Below, piece after piece: positions 14,250-14,325 of a DNA stretch of 14,325 nt; within the stretch, counting starts at the first letter, position 1; the number at the start of each line of letters is the position of its first letter. The stretch is from Actinomycetota bacterium (GTDB lineage: Bacteria; Actinomycetota; Actinomycetes; Streptosporangiales; Streptosporangiaceae): positions 1-14,325 of the forward strand of contig PMST01000606.1 of the NCBI GenBank assembly GCA_003168295.1. Direction: 5' to 3'. Made by a program: the position numbers and the translations under genes. The notes below the pieces were generated by a model that saw only the letters and a program-made list of their open reading frames with translations, did not search any database and was not told the DNA's origin.

Positions 14250-14325
14250 ATGAGCGCGCTGCGGGTCGAGCTGTTCGTCGACGAGGAAGCCGGCAACTAT
14301 GCTCCGGCTGTGGCGATGATCCGCT
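14250..14325 (+). CDS. start of an unrecognised ORF, cut by the window end
   Basis: From ATG 14250 (or GTG 14247, about 7 nt after GGAAG) the frame reads MSALRVELFVDEEAGNYAPA... with strong G/C third-position bias up to the last base. Too short for a family call. The competing ATG 14199 frame has poor codon bias. Confidence 0.35.
   Translation, partial: MSALRVELFVDEEAGNYAPAVAMIR

Noticed and set aside
1..14325. CRISPR array, tRNA/rRNA genes, insertion sequences
   Set aside because: No spaced direct repeats, no tRNA-like cloverleaf sequence and no transposase-like protein were seen on either strand by eye.

Overview
This is high-GC DNA from an actinomycete, probably a soil filamentous one. 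That is inferred from strong third-position G/C bias, GGAGG-type ribosome sites, a LAL-type LuxR regulator, mycothiol-transferase/DinB-type proteins, a Tat/lipobox lipoprotein and a rifamycin phosphotransferase preceded by a rifamycin-associated element. The genus cannot be read from the window.

Layout: (1) 1-1179, 3' part of a large LuxR-family regulator, overlapping by 4 nt a DHFR/RibD-type reductase gene that has lost its middle. (2) On the minus strand, 5118 down to 1510, rifamycin phosphotransferase rph followed after 33 nt by a short-chain dehydrogenase, probably one transcript. A 34-codon leader ORF with a strong ribosome site ends in an ATGA overlap with the rph start. About 210 bp upstream lies an inverted repeat matching the rifamycin-associated element, with promoter-like hexamers on both strands. 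(3) 5509-6670, a C-terminal scrap of a PIN-domain (VapC-type) toxin overlapping the end of an intact Rieske oxygenase gene. (4) Divergently, 6893-8692, a secreted M1-type metallopeptidase, then a dyad and a TIGR03086-family gene with a frame-breaking internal deletion. (5) A 420-bp gene-free stretch with a long AT-cored dyad, then a PQQ-type beta-propeller lipoprotein that converges on a methyltransferase of the LCM family. (6) 11969-12754, a pentapeptide/DinB gene whose C-terminus is shifted by a deletion, directly followed by the tail of a fumarylacetoacetate-hydrolase gene. (7) 12768-14325, a DUF1330-like protein, an unrecognised cytoplasmic protein, a 39-aa membrane peptide and the start of a truncated ORF.

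Two themes stand out. The first is the regulatory architecture of the rifamycin-resistance unit: RAE, opposed promoter-like elements and a coupled leader peptide. The second is the number of broken genes: three with internal deletions and two terminal scraps, between genes that look intact. This points to either a decaying accessory region or assembly error.
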